Below, in pieces: positions 34,021 through 42,115 of a DNA stretch of 64,000 nt. Below the pieces are notes generated by a model that saw only the letters and a list, made by a program, of their open reading frames with translations, searched no databases and was not told the DNA's origin. Source of the stretch: DATJBF01 sp035515475 (GTDB taxonomy: Bacteria; Verrucomicrobiota; Verrucomicrobiia; Palsa-1439). The DNA is taken from positions 1 to 64,000 of the forward strand of contig DATJBF010000077.1 in assembly GCA_035515475.1 (NCBI GenBank). The letters are read 5' to 3'. Every line of letters begins with the position of its first letter. Positions within the stretch are counted from its first letter, which is position 1. Both the position numbers and the translations under genes were made by a program.

Positions 34021-36003
34021 GTGGAGGACAAGCTGCAAGTGCTTGAGAGCGTGCCGGTTCTGGCCAGTCTCGGCATCGAGCTGATGAAGAGCCTGGCGGA
34101 AAGGGCGGAGTTCGTTCCGGTCAAGAAAGGCGAACTCATCGTGCGCGAAAATGACCCGGGCGACGCTCTTTACGTGGTCGTTTCCGGCCGATTGCAGGCG
34201 TACACGCGGCTCAAGAGCGGGCGGGAACGGGTATTTGCCACGTACTGTGATGGGGATTGTTTTGGGGAGATGCCCCTGCTCAGCGGCGAGACGCATTGGG
34301 CCAACGTCCGCGCGCTCAACGACTCGATGCTCCTCAAGATACCCCGGGAAGATTTTGAGGTGGTCGTCAACCGCGATCCCCGCGTGGCGGTCAGCTTCAG
34401 CCAGCGTCTCGGCCATCGCATCAAACAACTGCGCGAAGAGAAGCAGCGCGCGAAATGGAGTACGATCATCTCGCTGTACGGGGCGTTGCCCGGCACCGGC
34501 AAATCGACGCTGGCCGGCAATCTGGCCGCCAGCCTGGCCCACGAAACGCGCGAGCCGGTCCTGCTGCTGGATTTCAGCGGGAAACGGCGCGGCGTGCCGC
34601 TGCTGAAGTGCGAGGCGCGCAATTTCCGCAGTGGCCGCGGATTCCAGGACATGGTCGTGCATTTGCCGCTCGGATACGACCGGTTGAATCTCGACCTGAG
34701 CGGTGACGAACGCGAGATCGGGCTGATTGCACCGGTGTTTGGCCATCTCGTCAAACAGTACGACTATGTCATCTGCGATCTTCCCAATGAGGCGTCGGCA
34801 TCGGTCTTCGCCTGTCTCGCGCAGTCGGATCGGGTGTTTGTCATTGCCCGCTATGACGACGAGCATTTGTACAAGACGCGGCTGTTGTTGCAGGACTTGA
34901 ACTCACACGCGGCGGCGCGCGAGCCGAAGGTCGGGGTGATCCTGACCGCGGTGGGCGAGAAATGCGCCCCTTACGTCGAAGAAGCCGAGCGAAAGGTCGG
35001 GCAGCCCATCAGCCATTTGTTGCGTTGGATTCCGGAGAACGAGGTCGTGGCGTCGGTGGACGGTTCGCCGTACGTGATTCGTCGTCCGATGGAGTCGTAC
35101 AGTCTGGTGGTGCGGCGGATGGCGCGCGAACTGGGCAACGTGCTGGTGGGTCTCGCGTTGGGCACGGGGGCCGCGCGTGGCCTGGCGCACATCGGGGTGA
35201 TTCGGGTCTTGGAGCGCGAGGGCATCGCGGTGGATTTGGTCGCGGGCAGTTCGATGGGATCGCTCATCGCTGCGGCGTGGGCCGTGGGCAAGTCCGCCGA
35301 TGAAATGGAGCGGATTGCGCTCCGGATCAGGGGCAAGCGGGCGTTTCTGAAACTGCTCGATCCGATGTTTCCCGGGTCGGGGATCATTCGCGGGTTGCGC
35401 GTCCAGAACTTCCTGCACACGATTGTGGACGACCTGACCTTTGCCGACACGCTCATTCCGCTGAAGATCGTCGCCAGCAATCTCAACACGATGGAAGAAA
35501 TCGTCTTCGAGCAGGGCCGGCTGATCGATGCGATCCGGGCCAGCATTTCGATTCCCGGCGTGTTTCGTCCCGTGGGAAGCAATGGCCGCACCCTGATCGA
35601 TGGCGGCATCACCGATCCCGTCCCGGTGAACGTTTTGGCCAAAGCCGGCGTGGCAAAGATCATTGCCGTGAACACCATCCCGAACGTCGAAGAGATGAAA
35701 CAGCGCGAACGCCACCGGGCGGAACTGGCGCGCGATTCGCGGCACGACCGCAAGGTGGCGATGCGCGAGACCGGTCCGTTGATCGAGACGCCGACCAACA
35801 TCATCAACGTCTACATGCGCTCGATGCACGTCATGCAGTCTCGCATGGCCGAAGACTCGTGCGTCAATGCCGACGTTGTCCTGCGACCGATGGTGCCGGA
35901 AGGTGTGTGGTACGATTTCTATCATCCGGAGCGCTACATCCGCGCCGGCGAACGCGCCGCGGAGCTGGCCCTGCCGCAACTGAAGGAGTTGGTGCGGGCA
36001 TGA
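34021..36003 (+). CDS. Cyclic-nucleotide-binding / MinD-like ATPase / patatin fusion
   Basis: A 660-residue protein, GTG start. Domain 1 (about residues 8-135) is a cNMP-binding domain with GDALYVVVSGRLQAY and CDGDCFGEMPLLSGE. Domain 2 (about 146-370) is a ParA/MinD-like P-loop ATPase with the deviant Walker A GALPGTGKST (154-163) and a VLLLDFSGK stretch. Domain 3 (about 375-655) is a patatin lipase with GTGAARG, the nucleophile GSSMG (Ser411) and dyad Asp527 in DGG. It is cytoplasmic, without TM segments. It recalls RssA and neuropathy-target-esterase proteins but with an added ATPase. The next gene overlaps by ATGA. Confidence 0.9.
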   Translation: MEDKLQVLESVPVLASLGIELMKSLAERAEFVPVKKGELIVRENDPGDALYVVVSGRLQAYTRLKSGRERVFATYCDGDCFGEMPLLSGETHWANVRALNDSMLLKIPREDFEVVVNRDPRVAVSFSQRLGHRIKQLREEKQRAKWSTIISLYGALPGTGKSTLAGNLAASLAHETREPVLLLDFSGKRRGVPLLKCEARNFRSGRGFQDMVVHLPLGYDRLNLDLSGDEREIGLIAPVFGHLVKQYDYVICDLPNEASASVFACLAQSDRVFVIARYDDEHLYKTRLLLQDLNSHAAAREPKVGVILTAVGEKCAPYVEEAERKVGQPISHLLRWIPENEVVASVDGSPYVIRRPMESYSLVVRRMARELGNVLVGLALGTGAARGLAHIGVIRVLEREGIAVDLVAGSSMGSLIAAAWAVGKSADEMERIALRIRGKRAFLKLLDPMFPGSGIIRGLRVQNFLHTIVDDLTFADTLIPLKIVASNLNTMEEIVFEQGRLIDAIRASISIPGVFRPVGSNGRTLIDGGITDPVPVNVLAKAGVAKIIAVNTIPNVEEMKQRERHRAELARDSRHDRKVAMRETGPLIETPTNIINVYMRSMHVMQSRMAEDSCVNADVVLRPMVPEGVWYDFYHPERYIRAGERAAELALPQLKELVRA

Positions 36004-37454
36004 AATGGGACCGGAGAAGCGTTGCCGACCAGCGGCACCTGCAGAACGAGAAGCTGCACCGGTATCTCACCGAGGTGATCGCGCCGTTCAGTCCGTACTA
36101 CAAGCGGGTCTTCCGCGAACACAAGATCGACCCGCGCCAGATCAAGACGGTGGCCGACCTGCGTCATCTGCCGTTCACCGGCAAGGCGGACCTGCTGCCG
36201 ACGTCCGAGCAGCCCGAGAAGTTCCGCGAATTCATCATTACGCCGGATAGTTCCGTGCTCAAACATCGTCCGCACGTCGTTGCCGAAGCGCTGTTCCGTG
36301 GCCGGCGCGCCGTCGAACGCCGGTTCGAGTTGGAGTATCGGCCGATTTTTCTGACGGCCACGACCGGGCGCAGTTCGTTGCCGGTCGCCTTTGCTTACAC
36401 CGACTACGACATGCGCAATCTCCGCACCGCGGGGGCGCGGCTCATCCAGACGTTCGGCGCGACGACGAAGATGCGGGGCGTCAACATGTTTCCCTACGCG
36501 CCGCACCTGGCGTTCTGGCAGGTCGTGTTCGCCGGGCTGGAATTCGGCATGTTGCTGGTCAGTTCGGGAGGCGGCAAGGTCATGGGCACGGACGGCAACA
36601 TCAATCTCATCGAGAAGATCAAGCCCGAGGCGATCATCGGCATCCCGACGTTCGTGTATCACGTGATTCGGCAGGCGCACGATCAGGGGAGGACGTGGCC
36701 GCAGGTATCGAAGATCGTGCTCGGCGGCGAAAAGGGGCCGCCCGGCATGCGCTGCAAAATGGTTTCGCTGTTGCAGGAGATGGGCGCGGGCGACGTCCGC
36801 GTCTGCGGCACGTACGGCTTCACCGAAGCGCGTCTGGCGTGGGGGGAATGCCCGACGTTGCCCGACCAATCGAGCGGCTATCATTTGTTCCCCGACCTGG
36901 GCATTTTCGAAGTGATCGACCCCCGCACGGGCGCGGTGAAAGGCGAAGGTGAACCCGGGGAACTGGTGTACACGCCGTTGGACGCCCGCGGCACCGTGGT
37001 GCTGCGGTACCGCACCGGCGATTACGTCGCCGGCGGCATGAGGTGGGACCCCTGTCCGCATTGTGGTCGCACCGTGCCGCGCATCGTGGGCAACATCGCC
37101 CGCGAGAGCAGCGCCAAGGAACTGAACATCAGCAAGGTCAAAGGCACGCTCGTCGACTTCGACACGCTCCAGCAAATTCTCGACGAGACGAGAGAGGTGG
37201 GCGAATGGCAACTGGAGATCCGCAAGGCCCACGACGATCCGAACGACGTCGATGAATTGATTCTCCATCTCGCGGCCGCCAACGGCGCGGACATCGAGCG
37301 GCTCAAGGAGAAGATTCGCACCCGCTTTCAGACCGACGTCGAGATCACGCCCAACCGTATCGAAGTCCATTCGCTCGACGAGATGCTCAAACGCATCAAG
37401 CTCGAAACCTCGCTCAAGGAAGTCCGGGTGCTGGACGCGAGACCGAAGGAGTGA
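36000..37454 (+). CDS. PaaK-like adenylate-forming ligase
   Basis: A 484-residue protein of the phenylacetate-CoA ligase family (ANL superfamily), which activates a carboxylate as acyl-AMP. The phosphate-binding stretch is TATTGRSSLPV. YGFTEARLAWGECP follows, then the RTGDY hinge region and a C-terminal PaaK-type domain (TPNRIEVHSLDEM). Two cysteine pairs in DPCPHCGRT may bind a metal. The ATG overlaps the patatin fusion's stop codon, so the two are coupled and may act in the same lipid or acyl pathway. The true substrate is unknown. The last 108 bases are duplicated at 38247-38352. Confidence 0.88.
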   Translation: MKWDRRSVADQRHLQNEKLHRYLTEVIAPFSPYYKRVFREHKIDPRQIKTVADLRHLPFTGKADLLPTSEQPEKFREFIITPDSSVLKHRPHVVAEALFRGRRAVERRFELEYRPIFLTATTGRSSLPVAFAYTDYDMRNLRTAGARLIQTFGATTKMRGVNMFPYAPHLAFWQVVFAGLEFGMLLVSSGGGKVMGTDGNINLIEKIKPEAIIGIPTFVYHVIRQAHDQGRTWPQVSKIVLGGEKGPPGMRCKMVSLLQEMGAGDVRVCGTYGFTEARLAWGECPTLPDQSSGYHLFPDLGIFEVIDPRTGAVKGEGEPGELVYTPLDARGTVVLRYRTGDYVAGGMRWDPCPHCGRTVPRIVGNIARESSAKELNISKVKGTLVDFDTLQQILDETREVGEWQLEIRKAHDDPNDVDELILHLAAANGADIERLKEKIRTRFQTDVEITPNRIEVHSLDEMLKRIKLETSLKEVRVLDARPKE

Positions 37455-37462
37455 CGCTTCCT

Positions 37463-37485
37463 GAGGCCCGTTGTGCAAGGGCCTC
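37463..37485. terminator. Hairpin after the PaaK-like gene
   Basis: GAGGCCC (37463-37469) and GGGCCTC (37479-37485) form a perfect 7-bp stem with a 9-base loop, nine bases after the stop codon. No T-run follows, so termination would be weak or Rho-aided. Confidence 0.45.
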
Positions 37486-37577
37486 CTGACTCCGCGCGTG
37501 AACCGACCGGAGGACACCAAAGGCAAGCGTTAAGAGGGCAAGTACCGGCGTCGGCATCGACGGGAAGCCATCTGTTG

Positions 37578-37606
37578 CTTGACCGCATCTCCTTGGATTC
37601 TTAGAC
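37578..37606 (+). promoter_or_regulatory. Promoter for the two small genes
   Basis: TTGACC (37578-37583), a 17-base spacer, TAGACT (37601-37606). It is 30 bases before the ATG at 37636. Confidence 0.65.
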
Positions 37607-37635
37607 TTCGCAACGAGTCGCGCAAGAGTTCAACG

Positions 37636-37980
37636 ATGATCGACCTGACGTCACTGAAGAACGTCCGGCTTCGGGGTGGGTTCAGCATTGCAGAAATCGG
37701 TCTCACCCACGAACCGTTGGTGGACGCGCTGGGGCGGGAGGCTATCGCGCTCACGAGGATCGTGGGCACAGAGTTCCGACTTCTCATCCGATCCAGCTTG
37801 AGCGATGAAGAGTTGTCCGTGACGCTGTACCACGAGATCCTTGAGGCCGTTTCGGTGGCCAGTTTGCATCCCCCTGACAGTGTCGCGAATTTCGCCGAAG
37901 CCGATTTCGAGCGGGCGGCCCGCAGGATGCACGATTCGCTGGGGGAAGCATCGCCCGAGAACCTCAACCGCATGTTGTAA
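37636..37980 (+). CDS. Small hypothetical protein
   Basis: A 114-residue soluble protein without signal peptide. It shows VGTEFRLLIRSSLSDEELSV followed by TLYHEILEAVSVAS, an HExxE-like spacing that recalls the active helix of small metalloproteases such as ImmA/IrrE-type proteins but lacks the second histidine. I therefore make no assignment. A promoter of the local type lies 30 bases upstream. It is followed by a second small gene after 28 bases, and the pair may be a functional unit. Confidence 0.6.
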   Translation: MIDLTSLKNVRLRGGFSIAEIGLTHEPLVDALGREAIALTRIVGTEFRLLIRSSLSDEELSVTLYHEILEAVSVASLHPPDSVANFAEADFERAARRMHDSLGEASPENLNRML

Positions 37981-38008
37981 ATCCACGGTTTTCATGGAGA
38001 ATAGAGCC

Positions 38009-38206
38009 ATGGCCGACCACGACAAAATCGAAGTGGAACTGATCAAGCTGGTTAGTGGCGAGCGTCTTCTTCGCCTCACAGAGCTGCGTTCCGGGTTGTC
38101 GCTGGAGAAGAAGCTCGACCCGAAGCAACCCGTGGTTCGCCAGAAGAAGCAACTCCTCGCCGTTTTTGAAGCAGTGCTCTCACGCGCACAATTCACCCCC
38201 GCCTGA
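38009..38206 (+). CDS. Small hypothetical protein
   Basis: A 65-residue, charged, probably helical protein (DHDKIEVELIKLVSGERLLR near its start). GGAGA precedes the ATG at 38009; an in-frame ATG at 37994 is also possible. It is the second gene of a two-gene unit with 37636-37980, in a region bracketed by a duplicated gene end. The size and pairing recall toxin-antitoxin modules, but no family motif supports this. Confidence 0.55.
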   Translation: MADHDKIEVELIKLVSGERLLRLTELRSGLSLEKKLDPKQPVVRQKKQLLAVFEAVLSRAQFTPA

Positions 38207-38246
38207 CCGCGGTCGCTGCCCGAGGAATCCAACCAGGGTTGGGTTC

Positions 38247-38352
38247 ACCCCGAACCGCATCGACGTCCATTCACACGACGACATTTTCCGCCACCTCAAG
38301 CCCGACCCTCCTCAAGGAAGTTTGCGTGCTGGACGCGAGGCCGAAGGCGTGA
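38247..38352 (+). pseudogene. Duplicated 3' end of the PaaK-like gene
   Basis: This stretch is a decayed copy of 37347-37454. Shared parts include CGACGTCCATTC versus CGAAGTCCATTC, CTCAAGGAAGT, GTGCTGGACGCGAG and CCGAAGG followed by a TGA stop. Frameshifting small indels separate the copies. It has no start and cannot make an enzyme. Together with the parent copy it brackets the two small genes. Confidence 0.75.
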
Positions 38353-38357
38353 CCTTT

Positions 38358-38891
38358 CTATTGCGGGTTCTGGAAGCGATCGTCCCGATCGGGAATTCCT
38401 GCACTGATCAAGAGTTTTCGGAGTTCATCGAGCATATCTGGATCGGGGGCCGCAAAGAGAAACGGAGCATGAGAGACATAGTAAAAGCAGTGGAACCCCT
38501 TTTGGACGAGACACTGCATTTTGGCGCGGCGCTGTTCCTCCTTACCGAGATCAGCGTTCCTATAGTTGCTTTGATCGAATGTTATTACACATCGAACTGC
38601 TTGCATCCGTAGCTGGTCAACAATGGTCGGTATGGCGATGTGTGTGCGTCCCTCTGTTTGGTTCGTTTCGCTGGGCAACCTGATGCCGGTGTCGGGGTCA
38701 TTGAGAATCGAATAGGTGGCTGGGCGATTATCCGCCAACATAGGAATCCCAGTTAGCTTGGCAAAATCCCGGCGTAGTTGTTCATCGGGGAAGAATCGCG
38801 GTTCTGCATATAGCGGCGCCCAATCCGCGAGCATCTCACGCCACATGCGTTTGACTGCGTCGTATGAATCTCCAAGGAACTCGCGTTTCAT
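38358..38891 (-). CDS. Hypothetical protein
   Basis: A 177-residue soluble protein starting MKREFLGDSYDAVKRMWREM. The middle has an IPTIVDQLRMQAVRCVITFD stretch, and the C-terminus FLFAAPDPDMLDELRKLLIS. GAGGAC precedes the ATG. The composition looks like a normal globular protein. No catalytic motif was recognised. It ends six bases from the PaaK-like remnant, on the opposite strand. Confidence 0.6.
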   Translation of the reverse strand: MKREFLGDSYDAVKRMWREMLADWAPLYAEPRFFPDEQLRRDFAKLTGIPMLADNRPATYSILNDPDTGIRLPSETNQTEGRTHIAIPTIVDQLRMQAVRCVITFDQSNYRNADLGKEEQRRAKMQCLVQKGFHCFYYVSHAPFLFAAPDPDMLDELRKLLISAGIPDRDDRFQNPQ

Positions 38892-39005
38892 GGGTCATGT
38901 CCTCGCTGAGGGTTGTGGCGGACTTTCTTCCATGCCGCTCAGTCGCTCATGAAAGCAGACCGGCAGGTTTTCAGCAAGGCCGATTGCTGTCTGAGAGTTC
39001 GGCAG

Positions 39006-39026
39006 GGCGGGCTGGCCCAACCCGCC
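39006..39026. repeat. GC-rich hairpin
   Basis: GGCGGG (39006-39011) pairs with CCCGCC (39021-39026). It lies in the 286-base gap between a minus-strand and a plus-strand gene, close to a second palindrome at 39073. Confidence 0.4.
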
Positions 39027-39072
39027 GCAGTCGTTGGGGACTCGTCGATGCACGCCGCAGTCATCGAGCTTT

Positions 39073-39094
39073 GGCGCGGTGGGGCCACCGCGCC
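39073..39094. repeat. REP-like perfect hairpin
   Basis: GGCGCGGTGG (39073-39082) and CCACCGCGCC (39085-39094) form a perfect 10-bp stem with a GG loop. It lies upstream of the dienelactone hydrolase promoter. No T-run follows. Confidence 0.6.
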
Positions 39095-39118
39095 CTGCCA
39101 GAACGAACTGCAGACCCG

Positions 39119-39147
39119 TTGCGTTGGCGGTTCGTGCGTGCTAGCCT
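39119..39147 (+). promoter_or_regulatory. Promoter for the dienelactone hydrolase gene
   Basis: TTGCGT (39119-39124), a 17-base spacer ending TGC, TAGCCT (39142-39147). GGAGGAGG lies just before the ATG at 39178. Confidence 0.55.
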
Positions 39148-39177
39148 TCTTCGAAAGAGGATTCGGAGGAGGCTGGC

Positions 39178-39954
39178 ATGAAACGAATGGTTGGAGTGGT
39201 GACGGGATTTGCCCTGGCGGCAAGCGCCCAGGCCGCGCTGCACACGGAACCGGTCGAGTACAAACACGGCGGTACGACGTGCCAAGGGTATCTGGCGTAT
39301 GACACGGCGGTGAAGGGCAAACGGCCGGGCGTGTTGGTGTTGCCCGAATGGTGGGGACTCAACGATTACGCGAAACGTCGGGCCGGCATGCTGGCGCAAC
39401 TTGGGTACGTCGCGTTCGCCGCCGACATGTACGGCGACGGGTTCAACACGACTTCACCCGACGAAGCGGGCAAACACGCGGCGGAATTCCGCACCAACCG
39501 GGCGTTGATGCGGGAACGGGTGACCGCCGCGCTCGACGTGTTGCGCAAGCAGAAACTCTGCGACCCGAAACGCATCGCGGCGATTGGCTACTGTTTCGGC
39601 GGTACGTGCGTGCTGGAGCTGGCGCGGAGCGGCGCGGACATCGCCGGCGTCGTGAGTTTCCACGGGGGGCTGAGCACACCGAATCCCGCTGACGCGAAGA
39701 ACATCAAGTGCAAGGTGCTCGTCTGTCACGGGGCGAATGACACATTTGAGTCGCCGGACGAGGTGACGGCATTCCAAAAGGAGATGCGCGAGGCGAACGT
39801 GGATTGGCAAATGAACGTCTACGGCGGCGCGGTGCACAGTTTCACCAATCCCGACTCGGGCAAGTTCGGCATCCCAGGCGTCGGCTACAACGAGCGTGCC
39901 GACAAACGGTCGTGGGAAGCGATGCGGGCGTTTTTCGCGGAAATCTTTCGGTAG
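39178..39954 (+). CDS. Exported dienelactone hydrolase-family protein
   Basis: A 258-residue alpha/beta hydrolase with a signal peptide (cleavage near AASAQA). The DLH signature is present: Glu in VLPEWWGLN, nucleophile Cys in GYCFGGTC, Asp in GANDTFESP and His in GAVHSFTNP. The cysteine nucleophile is typical of carboxymethylenebutenolidases, but exported homologues have unknown substrates. GGAGGAGG gives a strong start. A methyltransferase gene follows after 12 bases. Confidence 0.9.
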   Translation: MKRMVGVVTGFALAASAQAALHTEPVEYKHGGTTCQGYLAYDTAVKGKRPGVLVLPEWWGLNDYAKRRAGMLAQLGYVAFAADMYGDGFNTTSPDEAGKHAAEFRTNRALMRERVTAALDVLRKQKLCDPKRIAAIGYCFGGTCVLELARSGADIAGVVSFHGGLSTPNPADAKNIKCKVLVCHGANDTFESPDEVTAFQKEMREANVDWQMNVYGGAVHSFTNPDSGKFGIPGVGYNERADKRSWEAMRAFFAEIFR

Positions 39955-39966
39955 GTGAAGACAACC

Positions 39967-40716
39967 ATGAAAGAACTGAAGGCGTGGCACGAGGACGACC
40001 GGTTCTGGGAGAAGGTTTCTCCGATTGTGTTCGGGCAACAGTGCTGGAAATCGACGGCGCCGCAAATCAACCAGGTCACGGTGCTGCTCGGGCTGAGGCC
40101 GCCGATGACGATCCTGGATTTGTGCTGCGGGCTGGGACGCCACAGCATGGAACTGGCGCGGCGCGGGTTCACCGTGACGGGCGTCGACCGCACGGCGGTC
40201 TATCTGGAGAGAGCGAGACAGCAGGCGGTGGCGGAGAAACTGCCGATCGAGTTTATTCGGGAGGACATGCGCACGTTCTGCCGTCCGGACACGTTCGATG
40301 TCGTCCTGAACTTCTACACGTCGTTCGGCTACTTCGAGAATCCGGCGGAAGACCGTCGGGTCATCGTCAACATGGAGAAATCGTTGAAGGCGGGGGGCCG
40401 GCTCGTGATGGACATGGTGGGCAAGGAGATTTTGGCGCGCAATTTCCGGGAGCGCGACTGGCACGAGGAAGACGGCGTGATCTGGTTGGAAGAACGCAAG
40501 GTCAGCAAGGATTGGACGTGGATCGACAGCCGCTGGATTCTGCTGCGCGGCGGCAAGCGAGATGAGTTCCGCGTTTCGCATCGGCTGTACTCGGCGGCGG
40601 AGCTGGCGGCGTTGCTGAAGGACTGTGGTTTCCGGTCGGTGGACATCTACGGCAATCTCGCCGGGGCGTCGTACGATCACACGGCCGAGCGGTTGGTGGT
40701 GGTGGCGCACAAGTAA
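39967..40716 (+). CDS. SAM-dependent class I methyltransferase
   Basis: A 249-residue enzyme. The SAM-binding motif I is ILDLCCGLGRHSMELARRG, motif II contains VTGVDRT, and the acidic loop is EFIREDMRTF, followed by VLNFYTSFGYF. The C-terminal half carries a beta extension ending YDHTAERLVVVAHK. A GTG at 39955 is an alternative start; the ATG at 39967 has GGTGAAG before it. The substrate is unknown. It is probably cotranscribed with the dienelactone hydrolase gene. Confidence 0.9.
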   Translation: MKELKAWHEDDRFWEKVSPIVFGQQCWKSTAPQINQVTVLLGLRPPMTILDLCCGLGRHSMELARRGFTVTGVDRTAVYLERARQQAVAEKLPIEFIREDMRTFCRPDTFDVVLNFYTSFGYFENPAEDRRVIVNMEKSLKAGGRLVMDMVGKEILARNFRERDWHEEDGVIWLEERKVSKDWTWIDSRWILLRGGKRDEFRVSHRLYSAAELAALLKDCGFRSVDIYGNLAGASYDHTAERLVVVAHK

Positions 40717-40791
40717 CGGCAGCGAAGAACGGGTGCGACCGACAATCCCGTATTGTCTCCAGTTGACGCGCATGATAACGTCTGAAGGAGC

Positions 40792-42030
40792 ATGACGCGG
40801 CTTGCGATCATCGACGGGATTCGGACGCCGTTCTGCAAGGCGGGGACCGAGTTGAAGAGTCTGACGGCGCAAGAACTCGGGCGCTTGGCGGTGACCGAGT
40901 TGCTGGAACGAACGGGGTTCGATCGCCGCGAGGTGTCGCAGGTCATCTTCGGCAACGTGGCGCAGCCGCCCGAGGCAGCGAACATCGCGCGGGTCATCGC
41001 GTTGAATGCCGGCATTCCCCAGGAGGTTCCCGCCTACACGGTGCACCGCAATTGCGCCAGCGGGTTCGAGGCTGTCACCAGCGCGTACGAGAAGATGGCG
41101 TCGGGCGAAGGCGACGTGTTTCTTGTCGGTGGCACCGAGAGCATGTCGAACATCCCGCTGTTGTTTTCGACCGCGGCTGCCGACAAGTTTGCGGCGCTGT
41201 ACCGGGCGAAGCATCTGCCGCAGAAGGTTTGGGCCGCCCTCCGGTTCCGGCCGTCCGACTTCAAGCCGCGGATCGGGGTGATGCTGGGACTCACCGATTG
41301 CACGTGCGGGTTGAACATGGGCCAGACGGCCGAGGTGTTGTACCGCGATTTCGGCATTTCGCGTGAGGAACAGGATGCGTTCGCGCTGGAGTCGCACCGC
41401 AAGGCGACCGCGGCGCGCGGAAAACTGCGGGAAGAGATCGCCACCGTTTATCTGCCCCAGGGCCGGTTCGTGCAGGACGACAACGGGGTGCGGGAGAACC
41501 AGAGCCTGGAGGCGCTGGCGAAGTTGCGTCCCGTATTCGACAAGCACAACGGGACGGTGACTGCCGGCAACGCGTCACAGATTACCGACGGCGCGGTGGC
41601 CCTGCTGGTGATGGCGGAGGACAAAGCGCGCGAGTTTGATTTCGAGCCGCTGGGCTACCTGCGCGCGTACTCGTACGTGGGTGTGGAACCGCAACGGATG
41701 GGGCTCGGCCCGGCCTACGCCATCCCCAAGGTGCTGGAGGAATCGGGCGTGCGTTGGGACGAGATTCAGCTCATCGAGATCAACGAGGCATTTGCCGTGC
41801 AGGTGCTGGCGGTCGAGTTGATGTTGCAGAAGCAGTTCGATTTGGAGATCAACCGCGACCTGCTCAACGTCAACGGCGGCGCCGTGGCGCTGGGCCATCC
41901 CGTAGGCGCCAGCGGCGCGCGGTTGGTGTTGACGTTGCTCAAGGAGATGGAGCGGCGCAATCTCAACATGGGCCTGGCTTCGGCCTGCGTCGGCGGCGGC
42001 CAGGGTGCGGCCTTGATTTTGGAGCGATGA
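40792..42030 (+). CDS. fadI: Thiolase (acetyl-CoA acyltransferase)
   Basis: A 412-residue thiolase performing the last step of beta-oxidation. The acyl-enzyme Cys is in VHRNCASGFEA (about residue 88), the catalytic His in NGGAVALGHPVGASGARL and the second Cys in ASACVGGGQG. The long loop region after GTESMSNIPL is like FadI/trifunctional-protein beta subunits. GAAGGAGC precedes the ATG. The next gene encodes the partner multifunctional enzyme, so the pair makes a complete beta-oxidation complex except for the acyl-CoA dehydrogenase. The symbol is by similarity of type; fadA is the alternative. Confidence 0.92.
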   Translation: MTRLAIIDGIRTPFCKAGTELKSLTAQELGRLAVTELLERTGFDRREVSQVIFGNVAQPPEAANIARVIALNAGIPQEVPAYTVHRNCASGFEAVTSAYEKMASGEGDVFLVGGTESMSNIPLLFSTAAADKFAALYRAKHLPQKVWAALRFRPSDFKPRIGVMLGLTDCTCGLNMGQTAEVLYRDFGISREEQDAFALESHRKATAARGKLREEIATVYLPQGRFVQDDNGVRENQSLEALAKLRPVFDKHNGTVTAGNASQITDGAVALLVMAEDKAREFDFEPLGYLRAYSYVGVEPQRMGLGPAYAIPKVLEESGVRWDEIQLIEINEAFAVQVLAVELMLQKQFDLEINRDLLNVNGGAVALGHPVGASGARLVLTLLKEMERRNLNMGLASACVGGGQGAALILER

Positions 42031-42115
42031 AATCCCCGAGCGAACTTGTCGCCGCCAGACCGTTCGGCGGCCCGCGGAAAAAACCGCAACGGAGATGCGC
42101 GGCAGCCAAGGTGAG

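Noticed and set aside
37636..38206. Toxin-antitoxin pair
   Set aside because: Gene sizes and pairing fit, but no toxin or antitoxin motif is recognisable, and the HExxE-like stretch is incomplete as a protease site.
39454..41547. A 697-codon minus-strand open frame
   Set aside because: It lies antisense to dienelactone hydrolase, methyltransferase and thiolase genes, all with clear catalytic motifs. High GC makes such shadow frames common here.
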